A stretch of 7,056 nucleotides of DNA. Source: Gammaproteobacteria bacterium (GTDB lineage Bacteria > Pseudomonadota > Gammaproteobacteria > Steroidobacterales > Steroidobacteraceae). Numbering within the stretch: the first letter of the stretch is position 1; the number at the start of each line of letters is the position of its first letter. Shown here piece by piece: positions 1 through 6,635 of the stretch. The notes under the pieces are model-generated. The model ran no database searches. It worked only from the letters and a program-made list of their open reading frames with translations, and was not told where the DNA came from. The stretch lies in NCBI GenBank assembly GCA_028293775.1, contig JAQGOD010000243.1, positions 1 to 7,056 on the forward strand, in the 5' to 3' direction. Both the position numbers and the translations under genes were made by a program.

Positions 1-993
1 CTTTTCGGGAATCAGCTTGGCGCGCACTTGCGCTTCGATGTCCTTGGAGATCTCTGGGTGCTGCTGCAGGAAGGTGCGGGCGTTATCCTTGCCCTGCCCG
101 ATCCGCTCGCCTTTATAACTATACCAAGAGCCGGATTTCTCGATCATGTTGTGTAGGACACCCAATTCGATGAGTTCGCCTTCCTTGGAAATGCCCGTGC
201 CGTACATAATCTCGAATTCCGTTTCCCGGAAAGGAGGCGCCACTTTGTTCTTCACGACCTTAACGCGAGTCATTGAACCCACCACTTCTTCGCCGTTCTT
301 AATCGCCCCAATACGCCGAATATCCATTCGCACCGAGGAATAGAACTTCAAGGCGTTGCCGCCGGTAGTCGTTTCCGGATTACCGAACATCACGCCGATT
401 TTCATACGAATCTGGTTGATGAAAATCACGATGGTGTTGGATCGTTTGATGTTGCCGGTAAGCTTGCGCAGCGCCTGAGACATGAGGCGCGCTTGCAGCC
501 CCATATGCTGATCGCCCATCTCGCCTTCGATTTCGGCTTTCGGCGTCAAGGCTGCAACCGAGTCGACCACAACCACATCAACCGCGCCGGAGCGCACCAG
601 CATGTCTGTGATTTCCAACGCTTGCTCGCCGGTATCCGGTTGAGATACCAACAGGTCATTGACCTTCACGCCCAACTTTTCCGCGTACACCGGATCGAGT
701 GCATGCTCGGCATCGACGAACGCGGCGGTTCCGCCGTTGGCTTGCGCCGACGCGATGATGGCCAGCGTCAAGGTCGTTTTACCGGAGGATTCCGGACCGA
801 AAATTTCGATGACTCGGCCGCGCGGGATGCCGCCGACACCGAGCGCGATATCGAGCCCCAATGAGCCGGTGGGGATGGACTCCACCTCATACGTGGCCGC
901 GGCATCGCCCAAACGCATGACCGAGCCTTTTCCAAATTGTTTTTCTATTTGGCTCAGCGCGGCAGCGAGAGCTTTCTTACGATTCTCTTCCAT
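1..993 (-). CDS. recA: RecA recombinase, C-terminus cut by the window edge
   Basis: RecA is the cytoplasmic ATP-dependent DNA strand-exchange protein. It forms filaments on single-stranded DNA, promotes homologous recombination and stimulates LexA self-cleavage in the SOS response. My reading gives 331 codons from the ATG at 993 to the left edge, open throughout, so only roughly the last 15-20 residues of a usual 345-350 are missing. Visible hallmarks are the N-terminal [19 protein letters not shown], Walker [10 protein letters not shown] at residues 66-74, the Walker B-like stretch [12 protein letters not shown], loop L1 around [14 protein letters not shown], the [22 protein letters not shown] region covering loop L2, and the [10 protein letters not shown] segment leading to the C-terminal domain. 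The start is supported by GAGGA six bases upstream of the ATG and by alignment with the E. coli N-terminus. It lies downstream of thpR on the same strand and has its own promoter candidate. No residue looks abnormal. Confidence 0.98.
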   Translation of the reverse strand, partial: MEENRKKALAAALSQIEKQFGKGSVMRLGDAAATYEVESIPTGSLGLDIALGVGGIPRGRVIEIFGPESSGKTTLTLAIIASAQANGGTAAFVDAEHALDPVYAEKLGVKVNDLLVSQPDTGEQALEITDMLVRSGAVDVVVVDSVAALTPKAEIEGEMGDQHMGLQARLMSQALRKLTGNIKRSNTIVIFINQIRMKIGVMFGNPETTTGGNALKFYSSVRMDIRRIGAIKNGEEVVGSMTRVKVVKNKVAPPFRETEFEIMYGTGISKEGELIELGVLHNMIEKSGSWYSYKGERIGQGKDNARTFLQQHPEISKDIEAQVRAKLIPEK

Positions 994-999
994 GGATAT

Positions 1000-1004
1000 T
1001 CCTC
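1000..1004 (-). promoter_or_regulatory. recA ribosome binding site
   Basis: On the minus strand this reads GAGGA, six bases before the ATG of recA (991-993). The spacing is ideal, so it fixes the recA start. Confidence 0.75.
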
Positions 1005-1014
1005 GACAAAGTGT

Positions 1015-1040
1015 GGCGCTATTATTTCATATTCAGCGCC
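1015..1040. repeat. Inverted repeat flanking the recA -10 element
   Basis: GGCGCT (1015-1020) and AGCGCC (1035-1040) are exact reverse complements separated by 14 AT-rich bases that contain the candidate -10 element. The location is that expected for a repressor site, but the sequence does not match the E. coli-type LexA box (CTGT-N8-ACAG). Chance occurrence of 6-bp arms is possible, so the regulatory role is a hypothesis. Confidence 0.4.
1021..1029 (-). promoter_or_regulatory. Candidate extended -10 element of the recA promoter
   Basis: The minus strand reads TGAAATAAT: a -10 hexamer AATAAT (five of six matches to TATAAT) preceded by the extended TGn motif. No good -35 hexamer is found 16-18 bases upstream, as is common for extended -10 promoters. 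The predicted transcript would start near 1014 and give a leader of about 20 bases containing the GAGGA ribosome site. The element sits inside a 6-bp-arm inverted repeat (1015-1040). This is inference from sequence; no start site has been mapped. Confidence 0.5.
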
Positions 1041-1079
1041 CTGCGCTCACCTCATATGCAATCAATTCGCAGAGTTTCT

Positions 1080-1595
1080 TCAAGGTTTCAACGGTTCATC
1101 CAGTAGTGGCCAGGTGCTCACTACTGTATACGCCGACTCCATGCCGCCCGTATCGGAGCGAATCAAGGCAATGCTGGTCGGATGCCAGAGAATCGGGGAC
1201 ATCGCTTGCGGCACAGGGGCTTGCGTCACCTTCCTCGCCAGCGTGACATGCGCGCGATATCGCGTTTCCGGCAAGGCCAGTGCATCCTGCAGTTGCCTCC
1301 AAAGTCGAAGGAGTCCGGGCGGAACTGTGCGCGCCGCGGCTACCAGCGCTTGCGATTGGGGCCAAAACTCCATCGAATCAAGAACAACCGTACCGCAATC
1401 CGCTAGCAACGACTGGCCGATCTGGTTCAGCGCCTCGAGTCGCGCACTGTCTACCTCTCCAACGAAGGCCACTGTTAAATGATAATTTTTTTTGTTCACC
1501 AATCGGCCGGAATCATTGATGGGTAGCCGAGCCGCCACGCTCGCCAGTTGCGTTGCGACATCGACCTCGGGCCAAAGCGCGAAAAATAATCGCAA
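1080..1595 (-). CDS. thpR: RNA 2',3'-cyclic phosphodiesterase (2H phosphoesterase, LigT family)
   Basis: This is a 171-residue protein of the ThpR/LigT family. These enzymes hydrolyse RNA 2',3'-cyclic phosphate ends to 2'-phosphates and can join tRNA halves through 2'-5' linkages in vitro; the cellular role is unclear. The family signature is two HxT/S tetrapeptides, and both are present: HLTV at residues 39-42 (in YHLTVAFVG) and HVTL at 116-119 (in YRAHVTLARK), 77 residues apart as expected. The N-terminus RLFFALWP is also typical. The start is a TTG at 1593-1595: GAGG lies five bases upstream, the in-frame stop of pncC is 21 bases upstream, and the next Met is residue 75, after the first catalytic motif. 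It is probably cotranscribed with pncC and lies 86 bp upstream of recA. The length is normal and the active site intact. Confidence 0.92.
   Translation of the reverse strand: MRLFFALWPEVDVATQLASVAARLPINDSGRLVNKKNYHLTVAFVGEVDSARLEALNQIGQSLLADCGTVVLDSMEFWPQSQALVAAARTVPPGLLRLWRQLQDALALPETRYRAHVTLARKVTQAPVPQAMSPILWHPTSIALIRSDTGGMESAYTVVSTWPLLDEPLKP
1101..1126. repeat. Perfect 8-bp inverted repeat in the 3' end of thpR
   Basis: CAGTAGTG (1101-1108) and CACTACTG (1119-1126) are exact reverse complements around a 10-base spacer. It is within the last 16 codons of thpR and about 100 bases upstream of the predicted recA start of transcription. In RNA it would form an 8-bp stem with a 10-base loop, with no U-tract after it, so it is not a classical terminator. 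It could be a protein-binding palindrome upstream of recA or an RNA stem at the thpR 3' end. The function is unknown. Confidence 0.5.
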
Positions 1596-1616
1596 GCGAA
1601 CCTCGAGTTGTGCTGT

Positions 1617-2120
1617 TTACCGCGGCCGCGGGCGCAGCCCTTCAAGAGCCGCGCGCACCGTCTTGCGACGCACCGCATCGCGATCGCCGCGGAAGTGCCT
1701 CAATTGCGTCGTCACCCGAATGGCAGAGCCGTGCCGGGTCGCCCACCCCAGCCAGACGGTGCCCACCGGCTTCCCCGGAACCGCGCCGTCGGGACCGGCA
1801 ATTCCGGTGACCGCGACGGCAATTTGCGCTTTGGCTCGACGCAGCGCACCGCTCGCCATCGCGCGCACCGCTTGCTCACTGACCGCGCCGTTCTTCTCCA
1901 GAATGGCACGCGGCACGCCCAGCCGCCGCGTCTTGGATTCGTTGCTATAAGTCACGAATCCTTCGCTGAACCATTGAGAGCTGCCCGCGGTATCCGTCAA
2001 GGCCTTGGCGATCCATCCGCCGGTGCAGGACTCCGCTGTGGCCACTGAGCGGTGTGCCTTGAGCAACAGCCGGCCCACTCGCGCGGCAAGCAATTTCAAT
2101 TTCTCATCGCTCTCTAGCAT
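1617..2120 (-). CDS. pncC: Nicotinamide-nucleotide amidohydrolase, CinA C-terminal domain family
   Basis: PncC deamidates nicotinamide mononucleotide to nicotinate mononucleotide in NAD salvage. This copy is the stand-alone C-terminal CinA domain: 167 residues against about 165 for E. coli PncC, with no N-terminal MoaB-like domain. Conserved blocks are AESCTGG at residues 29-35, GSSQWFSEGFVTYSNESK at 46-63, GAVSEQ at 78-83, TGIAGPDG at 105-112 and KPVGTV at 117-122. I chose the ATG at 2118-2120 because it gives the family's usual N-terminal length, although no good ribosome site precedes it. A GTG at 2139-2141 has GAGGA only two bases upstream and is the main alternative; the open frame itself continues to 2210. 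It is the first gene of the minus-strand pncC-thpR-recA series, and pncC/cinA next to recA is a widespread association. Confidence 0.93.
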   Translation of the reverse strand: MLESDEKLKLLAARVGRLLLKAHRSVATAESCTGGWIAKALTDTAGSSQWFSEGFVTYSNESKTRRLGVPRAILEKNGAVSEQAVRAMASGALRRAKAQIAVAVTGIAGPDGAVPGKPVGTVWLGWATRHGSAIRVTTQLRHFRGDRDAVRRKTVRAALEGLRPRPR

Positions 2121-2160
2121 CGCAGATAGTTTAAGGTTCACGATCCTCAATCGCCTAATG

Positions 2161-2180
2161 CGGACCCTTCCGGACCCCTC
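2161..2180. repeat. Tandem 10-bp near-perfect direct repeat between pncC and the antitoxin
   Basis: CGGACCCTTC (2161-2170) is followed directly by CGGACCCCTC (2171-2180), nine of ten positions identical. It lies upstream of pncC, in the divergent intergenic region 2121-2255. It may be a simple slippage duplication or part of a binding site. Only two copies are present, so little weight can be given to it. Confidence 0.35.
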
Positions 2181-2201
2181 GGCGGCGTTGGGTGACCAAA
2201 A

Positions 2202-2230
2202 TTGATCCACTAACCTGACTAGACTAGACT
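2202..2230 (+). promoter_or_regulatory. Candidate sigma70 promoter of the toxin-antitoxin operon
   Basis: TTGATC (2202-2207) resembles the -35 consensus TTGACA, and TAGACT (2225-2230) has four of six matches to the -10 consensus, with an optimal 17-base spacer. Transcription would begin near 2237, giving a short leader that carries the AGAGGA ribosome site before the antitoxin ATG. The promoter lies inside the inverted-repeat and pentamer-repeat region, consistent with repression by the antitoxin. Predicted from sequence only. Confidence 0.45.
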
Positions 2231-2241
2231 AAGCGGATCAA
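2202..2241. promoter_or_regulatory. Likely autoregulatory operator of the toxin-antitoxin operon
   Basis: A perfect 7-bp inverted repeat, TTGATCC (2202-2208) and GGATCAA (2235-2241), encloses three tandem copies of GACTA (2217-2221, 2222-2226, 2227-2231), which also create the short palindrome CTAGACTAG. The repeats overlap the candidate -35 and -10 boxes. Phd/YefM antitoxins of known modules repress their own promoters by binding repeated short palindromic sites, and toxin modulates this binding. Assigning this segment as that operator is inference from position and symmetry. Confidence 0.45.
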
Positions 2242-2242
2242 G

Positions 2243-2248
2243 AGAGGA
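2243..2248 (+). promoter_or_regulatory. Antitoxin ribosome binding site
   Basis: AGAGGA lies seven bases before the ATG at 2256, a strong and well-spaced Shine-Dalgarno site. It supports that start and suggests the antitoxin is translated efficiently, as usual for the first gene of such modules. Confidence 0.7.
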
Positions 2249-2255
2249 ACGCCTG

Positions 2256-2492
2256 ATGACTGTCGTCAATATTTACGATGCGAAGACCCAGCTTTCCAAG
2301 CTTATCGAGGAGGCAGCGGCCGGCAATGACGTGGTAATTGCGCGGGGCGGCAAACCTGTAGCGCGACTTACTCGGCTAGGCTCGTCCAAGCGCAAGCTGA
2401 AATTTGGCATCCTCAAAGGCAAGATCAAGGTCTCGGCGGATTTCGATGCGCCGCTGCCAAGCGAAATCTTAAGGCAATTTGAGGGGTCGTGA
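2256..2492 (+). CDS. Phd/YefM-family type II antitoxin
   Basis: This 78-residue protein has the features of a Phd/YefM antitoxin, a DNA-binding protein that neutralises its partner toxin and represses the operon. The N-terminal half, NIYDAKTQLSKLIEEAAAG (residues 5-23) followed by DVVIARGGKPVARL (25-38), is the usual dimerising DNA-binding fold. The basic linker (SSKRKLKFG) leads to a C-terminal toxin-binding tail containing DFDAPLPSEILRQFEG (62-77), a tail type commonly paired with PIN toxins. Its TGA at 2490-2492 overlaps the ATG of the toxin by one base, so the two are translationally coupled. A strong ribosome site and promoter candidate precede it. Length and motifs are normal, and it appears intact. 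Some annotators would call it VapB because of its partner, but the fold is Phd-like rather than AbrB- or RHH-like. Confidence 0.9.
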   Translation: MTVVNIYDAKTQLSKLIEEAAAGNDVVIARGGKPVARLTRLGSSKRKLKFGILKGKIKVSADFDAPLPSEILRQFEGS

Positions 2493-2869
2493 TGCGGCTG
2501 CTCCTCGATACCCATGTTTTCCTGTGGGCTGTTACTGCCAACCGACGTTTGAAGTCGAGCACGCGTGAATTTCTCTCGCGGGCTGACGCCGTCTATGTAT
2601 CCGCGGCGTCGATCTGGGAAATTGCCATCAAGGCGCGCTTGGGCAAGATCGAGGCCGACGAGGCCCTTCTCGTTGACGCGATCGACAGCAGCGGTTTTCA
2701 AGAGCTCCCGGTGAGCGCCCATCATGCGGCGGCGGTAGCCAAGCTGCCGCCGCATCACAGCGATCCGTTCGACCGCCTCTTGTTGGCTCAAGCCTTTTTG
2801 GAACCCTTACGCTTCGTGACCGCCGATTCAGTGCTAGCAGCCTATGGGGGCGCAATAGAACTGGTCTAG
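2492..2869 (+). CDS. PIN-domain ribonuclease toxin (VapC-like)
   Basis: This is a 125-residue PIN-domain protein, the toxin partner of the preceding antitoxin. PIN toxins are Mg2+/Mn2+-dependent endoribonucleases, and several characterised VapC proteins cut tRNA or rRNA; the target here cannot be read from sequence. The acidic active-site residues are all visible: D6 in LLLDTHVFLW, E43 in SIWEIAIKARLGK, D94 in SDPFDRLLLAQA and D112 in FVTADSVL. The start is the ATG at 2492-2494, which overlaps the antitoxin stop (TGATG) and has GAGGGG five bases upstream; a GTG at 2489 directly before it is less likely. The reading frame is intact, so the toxin is probably active and needs its antitoxin. It ends 67 bp before mutS on the same strand without a clear terminator. 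Confidence 0.92.
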   Translation: MRLLLDTHVFLWAVTANRRLKSSTREFLSRADAVYVSAASIWEIAIKARLGKIEADEALLVDAIDSSGFQELPVSAHHAAAVAKLPPHHSDPFDRLLLAQAFLEPLRFVTADSVLAAYGGAIELV

Positions 2870-2877
2870 CGATCAAA

Positions 2878-2898
2878 TATGCCAATTCAGCCGGCATA
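2878..2898. repeat. Short inverted repeat in the toxin-mutS gap
   Basis: TATGCC (2878-2883) and GGCATA (2893-2898) are exact reverse complements around a 9-base spacer, nine bases after the toxin stop. It could form a weak 6-bp hairpin, but no T-tract follows on the plus strand, so it is not a convincing rho-independent terminator. It may be a binding site for mutS control or chance. Confidence 0.3.
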
Positions 2899-2936
2899 CG
2901 ACTGCGATAGCGCCCGGCACCGCCGCGAAATAGGAA

Positions 2937-5558
2937 ATGATTCAAAACCCCACCAACGATCCAAAGAATACGCCCGAACACACACCCATGATGCAGCAGT
3001 ACCTGCGCATCAAGGCACAGCATCCGGACGTATTGCTGTTTTACCGGATGGGTGATTTCTACGAGATGTTCTATGAGGACGCGCGACGGGCCGCGGGTCT
3101 TTTGGATATTGCCCTAACCCAGCGCGGCGCTTCCGCGGGCGCCCCAATCCCGATGGCCGGCGTGCCGGCCGTCACCCTCGATGGCTATCTGGCCAAATTG
3201 GTGCGCAAAGGGGAATCGGTTGCCATTTGCGAGCAGCGCGGCGACCCCGGCAAGACCAAAGGTCCAATGGACCGGGAAGTCGTGCGCATAGTCACTCCCG
3301 GCACGATAACCGACGAGGCCTTGCTCGACGAACGGCGCGACAATGTTCTGGCCAGCGTCTGCGGCAAGGCGGACCGTTATGGACTCGCCTGGCTTGACCT
3401 GTCGGCGGGGCGCTTCACGGTTATGGAACTCGCCAGCCTCGCGGCCCTCGAGGCGGAAGTCGAACGGCTGCGTCCTGCCGAAATCCTGGCACCGGATGGA
3501 GCGCAGCCCGCGCTTGGCCGCTCATGGGCCAACGAAGATCGGCCCTGGCGGACTCGGGCTCCGTGGCATTTCGACCAGGACTCAGCTACGCGCGCGCTCA
3601 CCGAACAGTTTCGCACCCGGGATCTGGCCGGGTACGGTTGCGCGGATAAGCCGCTGGCCATTGCCGCAGCGGGGGCTTTGCTGGCCTACGTCCGTGAGAC
3701 GCAAAAATCCGCCCTGCCCCACCTGTTGTCGATCACGACGGAAGAACGCGACGCGGCCCTGCTCATGGACCCTGCGACTCGACGCAACCTCGAACTCGAT
3801 GAAAGCATTTCAGGGTCGGATGAACTCACACTGGCCGGTGTTTTCGATCGAACCGCTACGGCCATGGGAGCGCGGCTGCTGCGTCGCTGGCTGCATCGGC
3901 CGTTGCGCGATCGCGGCATCTTGCAGTCGCGTTATCACGCGGTCGCGACGCTGATCGATCAAGCGAGGCATGCCCCGATCGCCGCCGCGCTTCGGGCCGT
4001 GGGAGATCTGGAAAGAATCCTGTCGAGAATTGCTCTGCGTTCCGCGCGTCCGCGCGATCTCGTACAGCTGCGCGCCTCGCTCGCAGCCCTGCCCTCGCTG
4101 CGTCAATTGGTCGGCGCGGTTCACTCGCCTCTGCTGCAACAGCTGGGCGCGGAATTGAGCGACCACCAATTGGAGCACGCGCTGCTCCAACGCGCCATCG
4201 TGGAAAGCCCGCCGCACTATGTCAGGGACGGCGGTGTGATCGCCGAAGGCTACGATGCGGAGCTTGACGAATTGCGCGCGCTCGGCGGCAACACCGAGAA
4301 ATTTCTGGTGGAACTCGAGCAGCGCGAGCGCGAGCGTAGCGGCCTGTCCAGCCTCAAGCTGGGATTCAATCGGGTACAAGGCTTTTTCATCGAGGTGAAC
4401 CGCAGTCAGGCGGACAAAGTTCCAGCCGAGTACCTGCGCCGGCAAACCGTCAAATCGGCGGAACGCTTCATCACTCCCGAACTCAAGTCCTTCGAAGACA
4501 AGGTGCTGGGCGCGCGCGATCGTGCGCAGTCGCGGGAGAAGGCGTTGTACGATGCGCTGCTGACGCAATTGTGTACAACCCTGCCAGCCTTGCAGGCAAC
4601 GGGCACGGCGCTGGCGCAAATCGATGTGCTCAGTTGTTTCGCCGAGCGCGCCACTGCCCTTGAATGCGCCCAGCCGGAATTGGTCGACGAGCCCATGCTG
4701 TTGATCGATGGCGGACGGCATCCCGTGGTCGAGCGTGCGAGCCGGGAGCCCTTCATCCCCAATGATCTGCGCTTCGATGATGCACGCCGAATGCTCATCA
4801 TTACCGGGCCGAACATGGGCGGCAAGAGCACGTATATGCGTCAGACCGCACTCATCGTAATCCTCGCCCACATCGGATGCTTCGTACCGGCCCGGCGTGC
4901 GGTGTTGGGTCCTCTGGATCGGATCTTCACACGCATCGGCGCATCCGATGACCTGGCGGGAGGCCGATCAACATTCATGCTGGAAATGACCGAAACGGCA
5001 AATATTTTGAATAACGCCACCGACAAGAGCTTGGTGCTCATGGATGAGGTCGGCCGGGGCACGAGCACCTTCGATGGGCTTTCGCTCGCTTGGGCATGCG
5101 CTGCGTTTATCGCCACCAAAATTCGCGCCTTGACTTTGTTTGCCACGCATTACTTTGAGTTGACCAGTCTTGCCGCGGAGGCGGCCGGCGTCGTGAATGT
5201 GCATGTCGAGGCAGTCGAACACGGCGATCGGCTCATATTTCTGCACAGCGTCAAGGACGGCCCTGCCAATCAGAGTTATGGCTTGCAAGTCGCAGCGCTC
5301 GCCGGCATCCCTAAATCGGTCACGGCGCAGGCGCGACGTTACTTGACCGAGTTGGAGCGTGAGCGTGACGCGCTGCGAAGTTACAGCTCGCCTCAAGGTG
5401 AATTGCCGCTATTTGCGCCGCCCGTCTCGGCGGTGCCGATTCCCGAATCCGCAGCGCTCAACGCTCTGCGCGCCGCGGATCCCAACACCTTGAGTCCGCG
5501 CGATGCCTTGGATTTGCTATTCCGCTTGAAGAGCCTCGATCAGGACCAGCCGCGTTAG
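2937..5558 (+). CDS. mutS: DNA mismatch repair protein MutS
   Basis: MutS recognises base mismatches and small loops after replication and, with ATP, recruits MutL. The protein has 873 residues, close to the 853 of E. coli. Domain I carries the mismatch-reading Phe-x-Glu at F41-Y42-E43 (in [11 protein letters not shown]). The connector, lever and clamp regions follow, with the clamp near residues 450-510 including [18 protein letters not shown]. The C-terminal ATPase has Walker A GPNMGGKS at 624-631 (K630), the [14 protein letters not shown] signature, Walker [17 protein letters not shown] with D703 and E704, and the ATHYFEL switch, then a helix-turn-helix dimer region ([14 protein letters not shown]). 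QGELPLF at 820-826 resembles a beta-clamp binding motif, and [16 protein letters not shown] at the end is the tetramerisation helix. The start at 2937 is the only one after an in-frame TAG at 2931, but AGGA lies just one base before it; the next Met codons are residues 18-19. All key residues are present. Confidence 0.98.
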   Translation: MIQNPTNDPKNTPEHTPMMQQYLRIKAQHPDVLLFYRMGDFYEMFYEDARRAAGLLDIALTQRGASAGAPIPMAGVPAVTLDGYLAKLVRKGESVAICEQRGDPGKTKGPMDREVVRIVTPGTITDEALLDERRDNVLASVCGKADRYGLAWLDLSAGRFTVMELASLAALEAEVERLRPAEILAPDGAQPALGRSWANEDRPWRTRAPWHFDQDSATRALTEQFRTRDLAGYGCADKPLAIAAAGALLAYVRETQKSALPHLLSITTEERDAALLMDPATRRNLELDESISGSDELTLAGVFDRTATAMGARLLRRWLHRPLRDRGILQSRYHAVATLIDQARHAPIAAALRAVGDLERILSRIALRSARPRDLVQLRASLAALPSLRQLVGAVHSPLLQQLGAELSDHQLEHALLQRAIVESPPHYVRDGGVIAEGYDAELDELRALGGNTEKFLVELEQRERERSGLSSLKLGFNRVQGFFIEVNRSQADKVPAEYLRRQTVKSAERFITPELKSFEDKVLGARDRAQSREKALYDALLTQLCTTLPALQATGTALAQIDVLSCFAERATALECAQPELVDEPMLLIDGGRHPVVERASREPFIPNDLRFDDARRMLIITGPNMGGKSTYMRQTALIVILAHIGCFVPARRAVLGPLDRIFTRIGASDDLAGGRSTFMLEMTETANILNNATDKSLVLMDEVGRGTSTFDGLSLAWACAAFIATKIRALTLFATHYFELTSLAAEAAGVVNVHVEAVEHGDRLIFLHSVKDGPANQSYGLQVAALAGIPKSVTAQARRYLTELERERDALRSYSSPQGELPLFAPPVSAVPIPESAALNALRAADPNTLSPRDALDLLFRLKSLDQDQPR

Positions 5559-6190
5559 CGGATAAAATTCCCGGAGCTCAAGAAAGCGCCGGTTTGCCGC
5601 GCGACGCTGGCGGAAAAAGGCAATCCCGTATGACTTACATTCAAGACCAAATGCTGCGAGATGCCCGTAAGGCGAGTCTCGTCGACGAAAACGGTCCCGT
5701 CGCTCGGCGCGCCGTGGGTGCCGACCAAGCGCCCCAACCCTAAGCTCAAGCTGCCCGCGATGACGCCAAGGTCCCTGTGACCGTTCCAGCGCCGCTCACG
5801 CGGAGTCAGTAATTCTTCGTGAACGCCGCGTCCGAGGATGTGCTTGCCGAACGGCAAGCGCGCGAGATTTCCCGCCGCCTGGCTGCCACTTAAGGGCGAA
5901 CCTAAGAGCACAATTCGGCCCGGCGGCAATTGATCGCCCTCGCCGCTTTCAAACAGTTTCAAAATGACCAAGCCACCGAGACTATGTCCCACCAGATGTA
6001 GCGTGTCCGCGTGCAAGTCCCTCAAGAACGTTCCCAGAGCCTGGGCGTTCGCACTTACGCCCGACCTCACCGACGCGTAGGAAAATGCCCGCGTTTCGGC
6101 ATTTAAATCCTTAGCCAGGCGCTTGCGCAGGATCCCGCCCTCGAGCCCGGTGAGCCAAAGGCCGTGCACATACACCGCCATCGTGCTCAT
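5555..6190 (-). CDS. Small alpha/beta hydrolase (lipase/esterase-like), substrate unknown
   Basis: This 211-residue protein has an alpha/beta-hydrolase fold. An early beta strand ending VYVHGLW (HG at residues 9-10, oxyanion-hole type) is followed by the nucleophile elbow LVGHSLGGL with S70, then D164 in [11 protein letters not shown] and H187 in [11 protein letters not shown]. The three would form a Ser-Asp-His triad in the right order. The cap is minimal and I see no signal peptide or membrane segment, so it is probably cytoplasmic. Small esterases and triacylglycerol-lipase-like proteins fit; the substrate cannot be told. The chosen ATG at 6188-6190 is 13 bases after the nudB stop; a TTG at 6194 or an ATG at 6179 are alternatives, and no strong ribosome site separates them. 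It is the last gene of the aspS-nudB run. Its TAA (5555-5557) overlaps the TAG of mutS, which converges on it. Confidence 0.85.
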   Translation of the reverse strand: MSTMAVYVHGLWLTGLEGGILRKRLAKDLNAETRAFSYASVRSGVSANAQALGTFLRDLHADTLHLVGHSLGGLVILKLFESGEGDQLPPGRIVLLGSPLSGSQAAGNLARLPFGKHILGRGVHEELLTPRERRWNGHRDLGVIAGSLSLGLGRLVGTHGAPSDGTVFVDETRLTGISQHLVLNVSHTGLPFSASVARQTGAFLSSGNFIR

Positions 6191-6203
6191 GGCCAAAATC
6201 TTG

Positions 6204-6632
6204 TTACAGGCGCAGCTCGGCGATGACCGCGCGATTCGTGCTCGAGGATGCTGTTTCGACAGCCTCCGTGTCGGAAGCCCAACGGTACTGGACGTGTTCC
6301 GAATCGCTCAACGTCACCGGTACTCGATGCGCCAGGCGCAGTGAAAAAGCATGTTCCAGATTGAGCGTTATTCCCGGGGCATACACTTTGCCGAAGGCCG
6401 GCAGGATTTCGTACACCTGCGTCCATTGCAAATTCACCAGCACGCCTTGAGTGATGCCAGTCTCCTCGATGACTTCGCGCCGGGCTGCCGCATCGGCGAG
6501 TTCTCCCCATTCCAAACTCCCCGTCACCGATTGCCAAAATCCAGGCGGCCGACGCCGCTCGAGCAGTAGAAATTCGCCGTCCTGCGTGTAAATCACGATC
6601 AAGACGGATTCGGGGCGGCGAAATTGCTGCAA
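6204..6632 (-). CDS. nudB: Dihydroneopterin triphosphate diphosphatase, Nudix hydrolase
   Basis: NudB removes pyrophosphate from dihydroneopterin triphosphate in folate biosynthesis. The 142-residue protein contains a perfect Nudix box, G-x5-E-x7-REVIEETGI, from G38 to I60 with catalytic E53, E56 and E57. The flanking sequence RRPPGFWQSVTGSLEWGE closely resembles E. coli NudB (DDPDFWQSVTGSVEEGE), and RPESVLIVIY at residues 6-15 matches its N-terminus. The start is a TTG at 6630-6632. The aspS stop lies in the same frame only three bases further upstream, so no earlier start is possible, and no Met codon occurs nearby downstream. No strong ribosome site is visible (AAGA about 13 bases upstream), so translation may depend on ribosomes finishing aspS. 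The aspS-nudB order matches E. coli, but yebC and ruvC do not follow here. Confidence 0.92.
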   Translation of the reverse strand: MQQFRRPESVLIVIYTQDGEFLLLERRRPPGFWQSVTGSLEWGELADAAARREVIEETGITQGVLVNLQWTQVYEILPAFGKVYAPGITLNLEHAFSLRLAHRVPVTLSDSEHVQYRWASDTEAVETASSSTNRAVIAELRL

Positions 6633-6635
6633 GGG

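Noticed and set aside
493..864. Plus-strand open frame opposite recA
   Set aside because: Antisense to highly conserved RecA codons, with no motif or ribosome site of its own.
2273..2791. Minus-strand open frame antisense to the toxin-antitoxin genes
   Set aside because: No recognisable domain and no ribosome site; the plus-strand pair has clear family motifs and coupled starts.
2235..2876. GATCAA near both ends of the toxin-antitoxin module as a target-site duplication
   Set aside because: The shared word is six bases and the flanks differ; there are no terminal repeats or recombinase, so an insertion footprint is not supported.
2878..2898. TATGCC/GGCATA hairpin as a terminator for the toxin operon
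   Set aside because: Weak 6-bp stem with no following T-run; retained only as an inverted repeat of unknown role.
3810..4871. A 353-codon open frame on the minus strand inside mutS
   Set aside because: It is antisense to conserved MutS core codons, shows no recognisable domain, and is explained by the GC-rich codon bias of mutS. A shadow frame.
5550..5561. CCGC-GTTA-GCGG hairpin over the convergent stops as a bidirectional terminator
   Set aside because: The stem is only 4 bp and no T-tract follows on either strand.
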